Assembly (NCBI RefSeq): GCF_010894435.1
Contig: NZ_JAAIXZ010000020.1
Span: forward strand, 124,001-188,000
DNA: 64,000 nucleotides
Reading direction: 5' to 3'
Source: Pyxidicoccus trucidator
GTDB taxonomy: Bacteria > Myxococcota > Myxococcia > Myxococcales > Myxococcaceae
Of this stretch, positions 1 through 7,577 are shown piece by piece; the stretch's first letter is position 1, and each line of letters starts with the position of its first letter. Made by a program: the position numbers and the translations under genes. The notes below the pieces were generated by a model. The model was not told the origin of the DNA and made no database searches. It saw only the letters and a program-made list of their open reading frames with translations.

Positions 1-450
1 CCCCCCGAGCCCGCGCCCACGCAGGACTCCTCGCAGTCGGCCACGAACGAGGAGGCCGCATCCGCCCACGCGAACGGCGCTTCCACGCACGGTGCCACCG
101 GGAACGAGGCTTCCGCGAACAACACCGGTGGTAACGGCGCTTCCGCCCACAATGCCGGCGGAAACGGTGCGGGCGCGCACGGTGCCGGTGGTGACGGTGC
201 TGCCGCGCACGGCGTCGGCGGGAACGGCGCCTCCGGGAACAGTGCGTCCGCGAAGGGGGCCTCCGGGAACGGCTCTGCCGCGAAGGGTGCCGCAGGGCAC
301 GCGGCCGGCGGGAACGGTGCCGCAACGAAGGGGGCCTCGGGCAACGCCACCTCTGGGAACACGGCCGGAGCGAACGCCGCGGCGAACGCGGGCACCGCCG
401 CCGCGAACACCCTGAAGGCCTCCGCCGGGAAGCCCGCCACGCAGGCCGCC
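1..450 (+). repeat. Low-complexity Gly/Asn/Ala coding repeat in tssA
   Basis: In frame 1 the DNA encodes irregular copies of Gly-Asn-Gly-Ala and Ala-His-Gly-Ala type units with no aromatic or long hydrophobic residues. The repeats are degenerate at DNA level, so this is a compositional linker rather than an exact tandem array. It joins the two ordered parts of TssA. Confidence 0.7.
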
Positions 451-1461
451 GCCGCGCCCGTGGTGGTGCCTGCCCTCCCGACGCTGCCGGCCTCACCGGA
501 CCTGTCCAGCGCGGAGGCGGTGACGGACTTCCTTCGCACCGTGGGCACCGCGCTGCTGGGCGCCGCCGGGGCCCTGCGCCGCGCGAGCGTCGAGGACCCG
601 CTGTCCTACCGGCTGCTGCGCACGGGCCTGTGGCTGCACCTGTCCCGCCCGCCCGCCACCGGCGCCAACGGCCGCACGCCGCTCCCGCCGTTTCCGGCCG
701 CGCTGCACACCAAGCTGGAGACGCTGGAGTCCAACCAGCGCTGGGCCGACCTGCTGGACGAGGCCGAGTCCGCCCTGGGCCAGCACCGCTTCGCCCTCGG
801 CCTCCACCGCTTCAGCGCCGCCGCCCTGACGGGCCTGGGCGAGGCGCACACCGCCGCCCGCGCGGCGCTGGTGCAGGAGCTGGGCGCCCAGCTGCGCCGC
901 ATGCCCGGCACGGAGGAGCTTGTCGCCGCCAACGGCACGCCCCTCACCGACGAGGCCACCCGCGCCTGGCTGCGCGCGGAGGTGCTCCCCGCGAGCCCCA
1001 CCACCACGTCCTCCGGCGCGGGCGTGGCGCTGGCCCTGCCGTCGCTCTCGCTCCCGACGGAAGCGTCCAGCATCGGAAGCGGACCTGCCCTGGAGGAGGA
1101 GGCCCGCTCGCTGCTCGCCGCGGGCCGCGTCCACGAAGCCGTCACCCTGTTGCAGGGCGCCGTCGTCTCCGCCACCACCGGCCGCGCCCGATTCCTCTCA
1201 CGACTGACCTTGGCGCGGCTGTGCGCCAATGCGGGACAGCTCCCGCTCGCCCGTGCCGTCTACGACGCGCTCGACGAGGAGGTGTCTGCCCATTCTCTCG
1301 ACACCTGGGAGCCGGCCCTCGCGGCCGCGTGCCTCGAAGGCTGGTTGTCGACCCGAACCCCTGGGGAAAAGGAGGGGGGACGGGTGGCAGCAAAAGTTCG
1401 AAACCGGTATCGTCGTCTAGCGCGGTTGGATTCTTCTGCCGCGTTGCGCGTCGGCGCCTGA
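1..1461 (+). CDS. tssA: Type VI secretion protein TssA (5' truncated)
   Basis: The reading frame is open from base 1 to the stop at 1459-1461, so at least 486 residues are present and the true start lies upstream. Roughly the first 150 residues are a low-complexity Ala/Gly/Asn/Ser linker with many Gly-Asn-Gly-Ala steps. After it (from about base 490) comes a helical domain resembling the VCA0119-type TssA family, ending in an Arg/Leu-rich tail (LARLDSSAALRVG) typical of that family. TssA primes and caps sheath-tube assembly at the baseplate. The gene lies directly upstream of tssB and tssC, which supports the call. The N-terminal conserved TssA domain would be outside the window. An annotation starting at the GTG at 460 would omit the linker although the frame upstream has no stop. 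Confidence 0.8.
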   Translation, partial: PPEPAPTQDSSQSATNEEAASAHANGASTHGATGNEASANNTGGNGASAHNAGGNGAGAHGAGGDGAAAHGVGGNGASGNSASAKGASGNGSAAKGAAGHAAGGNGAATKGASGNATSGNTAGANAAANAGTAAANTLKASAGKPATQAAAAPVVVPALPTLPASPDLSSAEAVTDFLRTVGTALLGAAGALRRASVEDPLSYRLLRTGLWLHLSRPPATGANGRTPLPPFPAALHTKLETLESNQRWADLLDEAESALGQHRFALGLHRFSAAALTGLGEAHTAARAALVQELGAQLRRMPGTEELVAANGTPLTDEATRAWLRAEVLPASPTTTSSGAGVALALPSLSLPTEASSIGSGPALEEEARSLLAAGRVHEAVTLLQGAVVSATTGRARFLSRLTLARLCANAGQLPLARAVYDALDEEVSAHSLDTWEPALAAACLEGWLSTRTPGEKEGGRVAAKVRNRYRRLARLDSSAALRVGA

Positions 1462-1543
1462 TGCAACCCTGTTGTACCGCGGCGAAGCTCCTCCCCATGC
1501 GACGCCCGCGCCACCAACGCAGCACCCAAGGAGAATGCCGCAG

Positions 1544-2038
1544 ATGAGCAAAGAGAGTTCTGTCGCCCCTACCGAGCGCGTCAACATCGTCTACAAGCCC
1601 GCCACGGGCAACGCCCAGGAGCAGGTGGAGCTGCCGCTGAAGGTCCTCATGATGGGGGACTACACGGGCCAGGCCGATGACCGTCCGCTCGAGCAGCGCG
1701 CGCCCATCAACGTCGACAAGGCCAACTTCAACGAAGTGATGGCCCAGCAGAACCTGAAGGTCACCCTCACCGCCGCGGACAAGCTCGCCGGTGACCCGAA
1801 CGCGACGATGAACGTCACGCTCCAGTTCAAGAACCTGGCCGACTTCTCCCCGGAGAGCGTCGTCAACCAGGTCCCCGAGCTCAAGAAGCTGCTCGAGCTG
1901 CGCAGCGCGCTCAACGCCCTCAAGGGGCCCCTGGGCAACCTGCCCGCGTTCCGCAAGAAGCTGCAGTCGATGCTCGCCGACGAAGAGGGCCGCAAGGCGC
2001 TCATCAAGGAGCTGGGCCTCAAGGACGAGACCAAGTAG
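1544..2038 (+). CDS. tssB: Type VI sheath small subunit TssB (VipA)
   Basis: The 164-residue protein begins MSKESSVAPTERVNIVYKP and matches the TssB/VipA/ImpB family in size and pattern: the N-terminal strand, the LPLKVLMMGDYTG stretch, and a Leu/Lys-rich C-terminal helix that pairs with TssC. TssB and TssC build the contractile sheath. The start at 1544 is preferred because an AAGGAG at 1528-1533 sits 10 bases upstream; the in-frame ATG at 1535 is too close to that site. The stop is 26 bases before tssC, so the two sheath genes are probably cotranscribed and translated in a fixed ratio. Confidence 0.95.
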   Translation: MSKESSVAPTERVNIVYKPATGNAQEQVELPLKVLMMGDYTGQADDRPLEQRAPINVDKANFNEVMAQQNLKVTLTAADKLAGDPNATMNVTLQFKNLADFSPESVVNQVPELKKLLELRSALNALKGPLGNLPAFRKKLQSMLADEEGRKALIKELGLKDETK

Positions 2039-2063
2039 CCCTTTCCGGGGGATTTGAACCACC

Positions 2064-3548
2064 ATGGCTAACGAGACCCAGACCCAGAAGTCCACGGGCG
2101 TCGCCGCTGACGCCTCCCTGTCCCTCCTCGACGAGATTCTGTCCGAGGCCAAGCTCAAGCCGAAGGACGAGGGCTATGACGTCGCCAAGCGCGGCGTGCA
2201 GGCCTTCATCACCGAGATGCTGGCGCCGCACCGCTCCGAGGAGCGCGTGGACAAGGCCCTCGTCGACGCGATGATTGCCGAAATCGACAAGCGCCTGTCC
2301 GCGCAGGTCAACGAAATCCTCCACGCCAAGGAGTTCCAGAAGCTGGAGTCCTCGTGGCGCGGGCTGAAGTTCCTGGTCGACCGCGTCGACTTCCGCGAGA
2401 ACACCCGCGTGGAGATGCTCAACGTCTCCAAGGAAGACCTCCAGAAGGACTTCGAGGACGCCCCGGAAGTCACCAAGAGCGGCCTGTACAAGCTCGCGTA
2501 CTCCAACGAGTACGGTGTGTTCGGCGGCAAGCCCTACGGCGTCATCAACGCCAACTACGACTTCGACGTGGGCCCGCAGGACATCGACCTGCTGCGCAAG
2601 TGCGCGTCCGTGGCCGCCATGGCTCACGCGCCCTTCATCGCCAACGCCGCGCCGGACATCTTCGGCGAGCAGAGCTTCCTCAAGCTGCCGGACCTCAAGG
2701 ACCTCAAGTCCCTCTTCGAGGGTCCGCAGTACGCCCGGTGGCACTCGTTCCGCGAGAGCGAGGACGCGCGCTATGTGGGCCTGGCGCTGCCGCGCTTCCT
2801 GCTGCGCCTGCCCTACGGTGAGAAGACCGTCCCCGTGAAGGCCTTCAACTTCACCGAGGACGTCGTCGGCAGCCACGAGCGCTACCTCTGGGGCTACGCC
2901 TCCATCGCCATGACGAGCCGCGTGGCGGACTCCTTCGCCAAGTTCCGCTGGAGCCCGAACATCATCGGTCCCCAGTCCGGTGGCGCGGTGGAGAACCTGC
3001 CGCTGCACCAGTACGAGGCCATGGGGGAAATCCAGACCAAGATTCCCACCGAGGTCATGCTCACCGAGCGCCGCGAGTACGAGCTGGCCGAGGAGGGCTT
3101 CATCGGCCTGGTGTTCCGCAAGGACTCCGACAACGCCGCGTTCTTCAGCGCCAACTCCGCGCAGAAGCCGAAGTTCTTCGGCAACACGCCCGAGGGCAAG
3201 GCCGCGGAGACCAACTACCGCCTGGGTACGCAGCTGCCCTACATGTTCATCATGACCCGCCTGGCGCACTACATCAAGGTGCTGCAGCGCGAGCAGATTG
3301 GCAGCTGGAAGGAGAAGTCGGACCTGGAGCGCGAGCTCAACCACTGGATGAGCCAGTACATCTCCGACATGGATGACCCGGCGCCCGCGGTCCGCTCGCG
3401 CCGCCCGCTGCGTGCCGCGCGCGTGACGGTGGAAGACGTGGACGGCCAGCCCGGCTGGTACCGTTGCAGCCTGCAGGTGCGCCCGCATTTCAAGTACATG
3501 GGTGCGTCGTTCACCTTGTCCCTCGTGGGCAAGTTGGACAAGGAGTGA
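2064..3548 (+). CDS. tssC: Type VI sheath large subunit TssC (VipB)
   Basis: The 494-residue product has the full length expected of TssC/VipB/ImpC. Recognisable parts are the SWRGLKFLVDRVDF segment near residue 95, the GVFGGKPYGV turn near residue 152 and the C-terminal HFKYMGASFTLSLVGKL strand at the very end. TssC forms the outer sheath with TssB, and its N-terminal helix is the usual ClpV recognition site in extended sheaths. It follows tssB by 25 bases with a GGGGGA upstream of the ATG. No truncation or frameshift is seen. Confidence 0.97.
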   Translation: MANETQTQKSTGVAADASLSLLDEILSEAKLKPKDEGYDVAKRGVQAFITEMLAPHRSEERVDKALVDAMIAEIDKRLSAQVNEILHAKEFQKLESSWRGLKFLVDRVDFRENTRVEMLNVSKEDLQKDFEDAPEVTKSGLYKLAYSNEYGVFGGKPYGVINANYDFDVGPQDIDLLRKCASVAAMAHAPFIANAAPDIFGEQSFLKLPDLKDLKSLFEGPQYARWHSFRESEDARYVGLALPRFLLRLPYGEKTVPVKAFNFTEDVVGSHERYLWGYASIAMTSRVADSFAKFRWSPNIIGPQSGGAVENLPLHQYEAMGEIQTKIPTEVMLTERREYELAEEGFIGLVFRKDSDNAAFFSANSAQKPKFFGNTPEGKAAETNYRLGTQLPYMFIMTRLAHYIKVLQREQIGSWKEKSDLERELNHWMSQYISDMDDPAPAVRSRRPLRAARVTVEDVDGQPGWYRCSLQVRPHFKYMGASFTLSLVGKLDKE

Positions 3549-3662
3549 GCCTCTTCACGCTCTGTCGGTAGAATCAGCTAGTTTAGAGGGGCTCCATCAC
3601 CCGGGCTCGCAGGGAGTCCGGACCCACAGCGCGCACTGCGCGCAATGCGAAGAGGTTGAAGC

Positions 3663-4154
3663 ATGGCTGAGTCAGTACACCTGTACCTGAAGGCGAATGG
3701 CACCGACATCACGGGCGAGAGCACCCAGACGTCCCTGGGCCGCGCGGACTCCATCGAGTGCGTCTACTACGACCAGAAGGTGTTCACCGCGCGTGAGGCC
3801 GGCTCCGGTCTCGCGACGGGCCGCCGCCAGTACGAGGGCATCACCTTCCGCAAGCGCATCGACAAGGCGTCGCCGCTGCTCATGAAGGCCCTCTGCGAGA
3901 ACCAGGTCATCGAGGCGACCTTCAAGTTCTTCCGTCCGAACCCGACGGGCGACGGCACGACCGAGCAGTTCTACACGACGTCCATCAAGAAGGCCCGGGT
4001 CAACAGCATCAAGCAGTACGTCCCGGACTCCTTCGTGCCCGCGAGCACCAACCTTCCTCCCATGGAGGAGATCACCCTGGTGTTCCACACCATCAACTGG
4101 ACCATCACCAACGGTGGCGTGACGCACGAGGACACCTGGGACACCCAGCGCTAA
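3663..4154 (+). CDS. hcp: Type VI tube protein Hcp (TssD)
   Basis: The 163-residue protein belongs to the Hcp1 family: it opens with MAESVHLYLKANGTDITGES, has the central FRKRIDKASPLLMKAL strand-helix and ends with a FHTINWTITNGG strand. Hcp hexamers stack into the inner tube and chaperone small effectors. Its position between tssC and tssE is the common sheath-tube-baseplate order. The 114-base gap before it is the longest in the block up to tssG. It may hold a promoter that boosts Hcp supply (TAGAAT at 3569-3574 is a weak -10 candidate), but no convincing -35 box is visible. Confidence 0.95.
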   Translation: MAESVHLYLKANGTDITGESTQTSLGRADSIECVYYDQKVFTAREAGSGLATGRRQYEGITFRKRIDKASPLLMKALCENQVIEATFKFFRPNPTGDGTTEQFYTTSIKKARVNSIKQYVPDSFVPASTNLPPMEEITLVFHTINWTITNGGVTHEDTWDTQR

Positions 4155-4240
4155 TCATGCGCTCCTCCCGCCGGCCGCCCGTGCAGTCGTGTACGCGGGC
4201 GGTCGGGGGTGGGATTCCAGGCTGAAACCAGAAGACACCC

Positions 4241-4636
4241 ATGGGCTCCCGAGGCTTGCTGTCCCGCATCGCCGAAGGCAACGGCACGCTCGCGCCACCC
4301 GGCGACGTGGTGGAGTCCATCGCCGAGCACCTGCGCAACCTGCTCAACACGCGCAGGGGTGAGTCCGTGGCGGCTCCGGCGTACGGCATCCTGGACCTGA
4401 ACGACATCGTCCACTCGTACCCCTCAGCCATTCCGCGGATGACGCAGTCCATCCGCACGGCCATCCAGGACTTCGAGCCGCGGCTGAAGAACGTGGTGGT
4501 GCAGTACGCGGCGGACCCGTCGGACCCGACGGCGCTGCGCTTCGACATCAGTGCCCAGCTGGCCACGCGAGACAGGCGGGGCATGGTGCGCTTCCACACG
4601 CAGGTGCATCCGGGCGGACGCGTGGACCTGTGGTGA
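4241..4636 (+). CDS. tssE: Type VI baseplate protein TssE (gp25-like)
   Basis: A 131-residue gp25/lysozyme-like baseplate protein. It contains the family pattern of a helix followed by YGILDLNDIVHSYP and then the FEPRLKNVVVQ strand, where the conserved Glu-Pro-Arg-Leu lies. TssE is the wedge component that joins sheath and baseplate, working with TssF and TssG encoded next. The ATG at 4241 has only a weak AGAAG ribosome site upstream, but N-terminal length agrees with the family. It ends 28 bases before the chosen tssF start. Confidence 0.93.
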   Translation: MGSRGLLSRIAEGNGTLAPPGDVVESIAEHLRNLLNTRRGESVAAPAYGILDLNDIVHSYPSAIPRMTQSIRTAIQDFEPRLKNVVVQYAADPSDPTALRFDISAQLATRDRRGMVRFHTQVHPGGRVDLW

Positions 4637-4664
4637 GCCACGGGGTGAGTGGCAAAGGGCGAGG

Positions 4665-6416
4665 ATGTTCAGCAAGTACTACCTGAGCGAGCTGTCGTAC
4701 CTGCGGGAGATGGGCCGTGCCTTCGGGCTGGCCAACCCCTCCGTCGCGGGCCTGCTGGTGGAGCGCGGCGCGGACCCGGACGTGGAGCGGCTGCTGGAGG
4801 GCTTCGCCTTCCTGACGGCGCGCATCCGCGAGCGGGTGGACGACGACGTGCCGGAGCTGGTGCACGGCCTCACGGAGCTGCTGCTGCCGCACTACCTGCG
4901 CCCGCTGCCGGCCTCCACCATCGTCGAGTTCTCCCCCAACCTGCGCGCGCTGCGCGGCCGCTCGCGCCTGCCCGCGGGCGCGGAGGTGGCCTCCCAGCCC
5001 ATCGACGGCACCAGCTGCGTCTTCCGCACCACGTCGGACGTGGACCTGCTGCCGGTGCAGCTGACGGACGCGCTGCTGGACCGTGCGTCGATTACGTCCC
5101 CGGTGCTGCGGCTGTTCTTCCAGACGACGGAGCAGGGCCGCGCGGAGGTGTTCCGCCCGCAGGGCCTGCGCCTGTTCATCCATGGCGAGCTGTCCGCCGC
5201 GTCGGTGGTGCTGCTGTGGCTCCTGCGCTACTGCCGCCAGGTGCGCGTGCGCGGCGTCTCGTCGGAAGGCGAGGGCTTCAAGCTGCCGGCCAACGCCATC
5301 CACCCGGTGGGCTTCGACAGGGACTTCAAGCTGCTGCCCTGGCCGCGCGCCAGCGAGGGCTACCGGCACCTGCAGGAGTACCTGACGCTGCCGGAGAAGT
5401 TCCTGTTCTTCGACGTGCGCGGGCTGGACGCCGCGACGGGCGTGAAGGACGACAAGTTCGAGATTGCCTTCCACCTGGAGCGGCCGCCGCCCCTGGACGC
5501 GCGCATCCACCGGGAGATGTTCCGGCTGCACTGCGCGCCGGTGGTCAACCTCTTCAGCGTGCCGGCGGACCCCGTCCTCCACGGCGTGCTGGACGGGGAC
5601 CACCTGCTGCGCGCGTCGGACCTGCCGGCCAACCACGCCGAGGTGTACTCGGTGGACGCGGTGACGGGCCTGCAGGCGGGCCGCAACGAGCGGCGCATGT
5701 ACCGGCCCTTCTTCGAGTTCAGCCACACCGCGGGCGGCGACGCGCAGCAGTCCTTCTACCGGCTGCGCCGGACGCACTCGCCGCTGGACGACGGCATCGA
5801 CACGTACATCACCCTGGAGACGCCGCGGGACGTGCCGCCGGTGCTGGGCTCGGAGGAGGCGCTGTCCATCGACCTCACCTGCACCAACCGCTCGCTGCCC
5901 TCGCGGCTCCAGGTGGGTGATTTGACGGCCTCCACGGCGGGCAGCCCCACACAGGCGAAGTTCAAGAACATCTCCCCGGTGAGCCGGCCGGCGCGCGCCC
6001 CGCTGGGCTCGGAGCTGCACTGGAGGCTCCTGTCGCACCTGGCCATCAACCAGCACTCGCTCGCGGACGCGGCGGCGCTGCGGCGGTTGATGGACCTCTA
6101 CAACTTCCACTCCCTCACGGACAACCTGTCGGCGCGCGCCAGCCGCCTGCGCATCAACGCCATCCGCGCGGTGGAGACGAAGCCGGTGACGCGCTTCCTG
6201 GAGGGCGCGCCGCTGCGCGGTCACCGCACCCGGGTGGACCTGGACGAGGAGAACTTCATGGGCGTGGGTGACTCGTTCCTCTTCGGCTGCATCCTCGAGG
6301 AGCTGCTCGCGTCCCACGTCACCATCAACTCCTTCAATGAGCTGAGCATCCGCCTCCACCCCTCGCAGACGGAGTACACGTGGCTTCCGAGGAACGGAAC
6401 GCAGACGCTCTTGTAG
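4665..6416 (+). CDS. tssF: Type VI baseplate protein TssF
   Basis: The 583-residue protein starts MFSKYYLSELSYLREMGRAF, the standard TssF/VasA opening (short helix, then a long N-terminal helix pair ending in LLEGFAFLTARIRERVDDDVPEL). TssF forms the wedge heterotrimer with TssG beneath the sheath. The frame is open upstream to 4551, but the ATG at 4665 is the family start and follows an AAAGGG at 4654-4659. The 3' end overlaps tssG by 37 bases, a sign of translational coupling. Confidence 0.95.
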   Translation: MFSKYYLSELSYLREMGRAFGLANPSVAGLLVERGADPDVERLLEGFAFLTARIRERVDDDVPELVHGLTELLLPHYLRPLPASTIVEFSPNLRALRGRSRLPAGAEVASQPIDGTSCVFRTTSDVDLLPVQLTDALLDRASITSPVLRLFFQTTEQGRAEVFRPQGLRLFIHGELSAASVVLLWLLRYCRQVRVRGVSSEGEGFKLPANAIHPVGFDRDFKLLPWPRASEGYRHLQEYLTLPEKFLFFDVRGLDAATGVKDDKFEIAFHLERPPPLDARIHREMFRLHCAPVVNLFSVPADPVLHGVLDGDHLLRASDLPANHAEVYSVDAVTGLQAGRNERRMYRPFFEFSHTAGGDAQQSFYRLRRTHSPLDDGIDTYITLETPRDVPPVLGSEEALSIDLTCTNRSLPSRLQVGDLTASTAGSPTQAKFKNISPVSRPARAPLGSELHWRLLSHLAINQHSLADAAALRRLMDLYNFHSLTDNLSARASRLRINAIRAVETKPVTRFLEGAPLRGHRTRVDLDEENFMGVGDSFLFGCILEELLASHVTINSFNELSIRLHPSQTEYTWLPRNGTQTLL

Positions 6417-7483
6417 CGGCGGCGCGTCAACTGGCGGAGGCGGCACCCCGGGCGGGCTTCTTTCCCCTGGTGGCCTTCCTGGAGCGGCTGACGTCCCGGG
6501 CCCAGGCCGAGGCCAGGGCCCAGGGCGACACCCGCTCCCAGGCCGACGCCCGCGCCCAGGTGGTGCGCGTGGGCGGGCCCGGGCCCGTCAACGAGGAGAT
6601 GATCCGCTTCCGGCATGACCCGTCGCTGGGGTTTCCCTCTGGCGATGTGAACTCCGTCACGCTCCACCACGTGCCGGCGCGGGCGGACGACCCGTACGCC
6701 AGGCGGCCCTTGTTCGAAGTCGTGACGAGCTTCCTGGGACTGACGGGCTCGGTGAGCCCCCTGCCCCACTACATCGCGGAGGAAGTCGCGCAGGAGGACC
6801 CGGACGAACCCGTGCGGCGCGAGTTCCTGGACCTCTTCCACCACCGGCTGCTGTCGCTGCTGTACCGGATTGAGTCCAAGTACCGCCTCTCCAGCGAGAC
6901 GGACACGTCCTTCACGGACCAGTGGTCCAAGCGGCTCCTCGCGCTGGGCGGCTTCGACACCTACGAGCGCCCCCTGGAGAGCAAGCTGCCGACCTGGCGC
7001 CTGCTGCGCATCGCCCCGCTGCTGGCCGGGCGCTTCCGCACCGCGGAGCAGCTGGAGGTGGCGCTCCAGGACGTCATGGGCGACGACCTGGAGGGCGCGC
7101 GCGTCACGGTGCGCCAGTTCGTGGGCCGCTGGGTGGACATCGACGCCCGGGTGCAGCTGGGCCGCCTGAACAACATCCTCGGGCGCAACATGCTGCTGGG
7201 TGGCAAGGCCTTCGACAGGACGGGGAAGATTCAAATCCATGTCAGCCCGCTGCCGCCGCGCGCCTACAGGCGGCTGATGCCGGAGGGCGATTTGCTCCCC
7301 CTGGTGCGCGAGGTGGTGGCCCTCTTCGTGAAGGACCCGCTCGAGTACGATTTGGAGCTGGGACTCACCGAGGGCGTGCAGCAGCAGTTCCGCCTGTCCC
7401 GCAAGGAACCGAGCAAGCTGGGCCGGGACACCTGGCTTGGCAACAGCCAACAGACGCACCTCAGCGTCCCTGTCGCGAGATGA
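6380..7483 (+). CDS. tssG: Type VI baseplate protein TssG
   Basis: A 367-residue TssG/VasB family protein. It shows the N-terminal FFPLVAFLERL helix, the EEMIRFRHDPSLGFPSGDV segment near residue 72, the SVSPLPHYIAEEV segment and the C-terminal LGRNMLLGGKAFDRTGKIQIHV domain, all typical landmarks. Between residues 40 and 60 there is an Ala/Gln/Arg-rich insert (repeated AxAQ steps) not usual in the family. It starts inside the end of tssF, so the pair is probably translated together. TssG and two TssF copies form each baseplate wedge. Confidence 0.94.
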   Translation: MASEERNADALVAAARQLAEAAPRAGFFPLVAFLERLTSRAQAEARAQGDTRSQADARAQVVRVGGPGPVNEEMIRFRHDPSLGFPSGDVNSVTLHHVPARADDPYARRPLFEVVTSFLGLTGSVSPLPHYIAEEVAQEDPDEPVRREFLDLFHHRLLSLLYRIESKYRLSSETDTSFTDQWSKRLLALGGFDTYERPLESKLPTWRLLRIAPLLAGRFRTAEQLEVALQDVMGDDLEGARVTVRQFVGRWVDIDARVQLGRLNNILGRNMLLGGKAFDRTGKIQIHVSPLPPRAYRRLMPEGDLLPLVREVVALFVKDPLEYDLELGLTEGVQQQFRLSRKEPSKLGRDTWLGNSQQTHLSVPVAR

Positions 7484-7577
7484 AATTCCGAGCGGGCGGG
7501 CATGAGCGCCGGGGATTTACGGCGCTCGGGCCGCCCGGTATACCGTCCACCATCGCTGTCATTTTCTGGGGGCTCCC

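Noticed and set aside
1-450. CRISPR-like or tandem repeat array
   Set aside because: The pattern is in-frame codon-level low complexity with no uniform repeat length or spacers.
4548-6446. Long minus-strand frame opposite tssF
   Set aside because: It is a compositional shadow: high-GC coding on the plus strand leaves long open frames on the other strand. Its translation is Arg/Ala/Val/Gln-rich with no domain.
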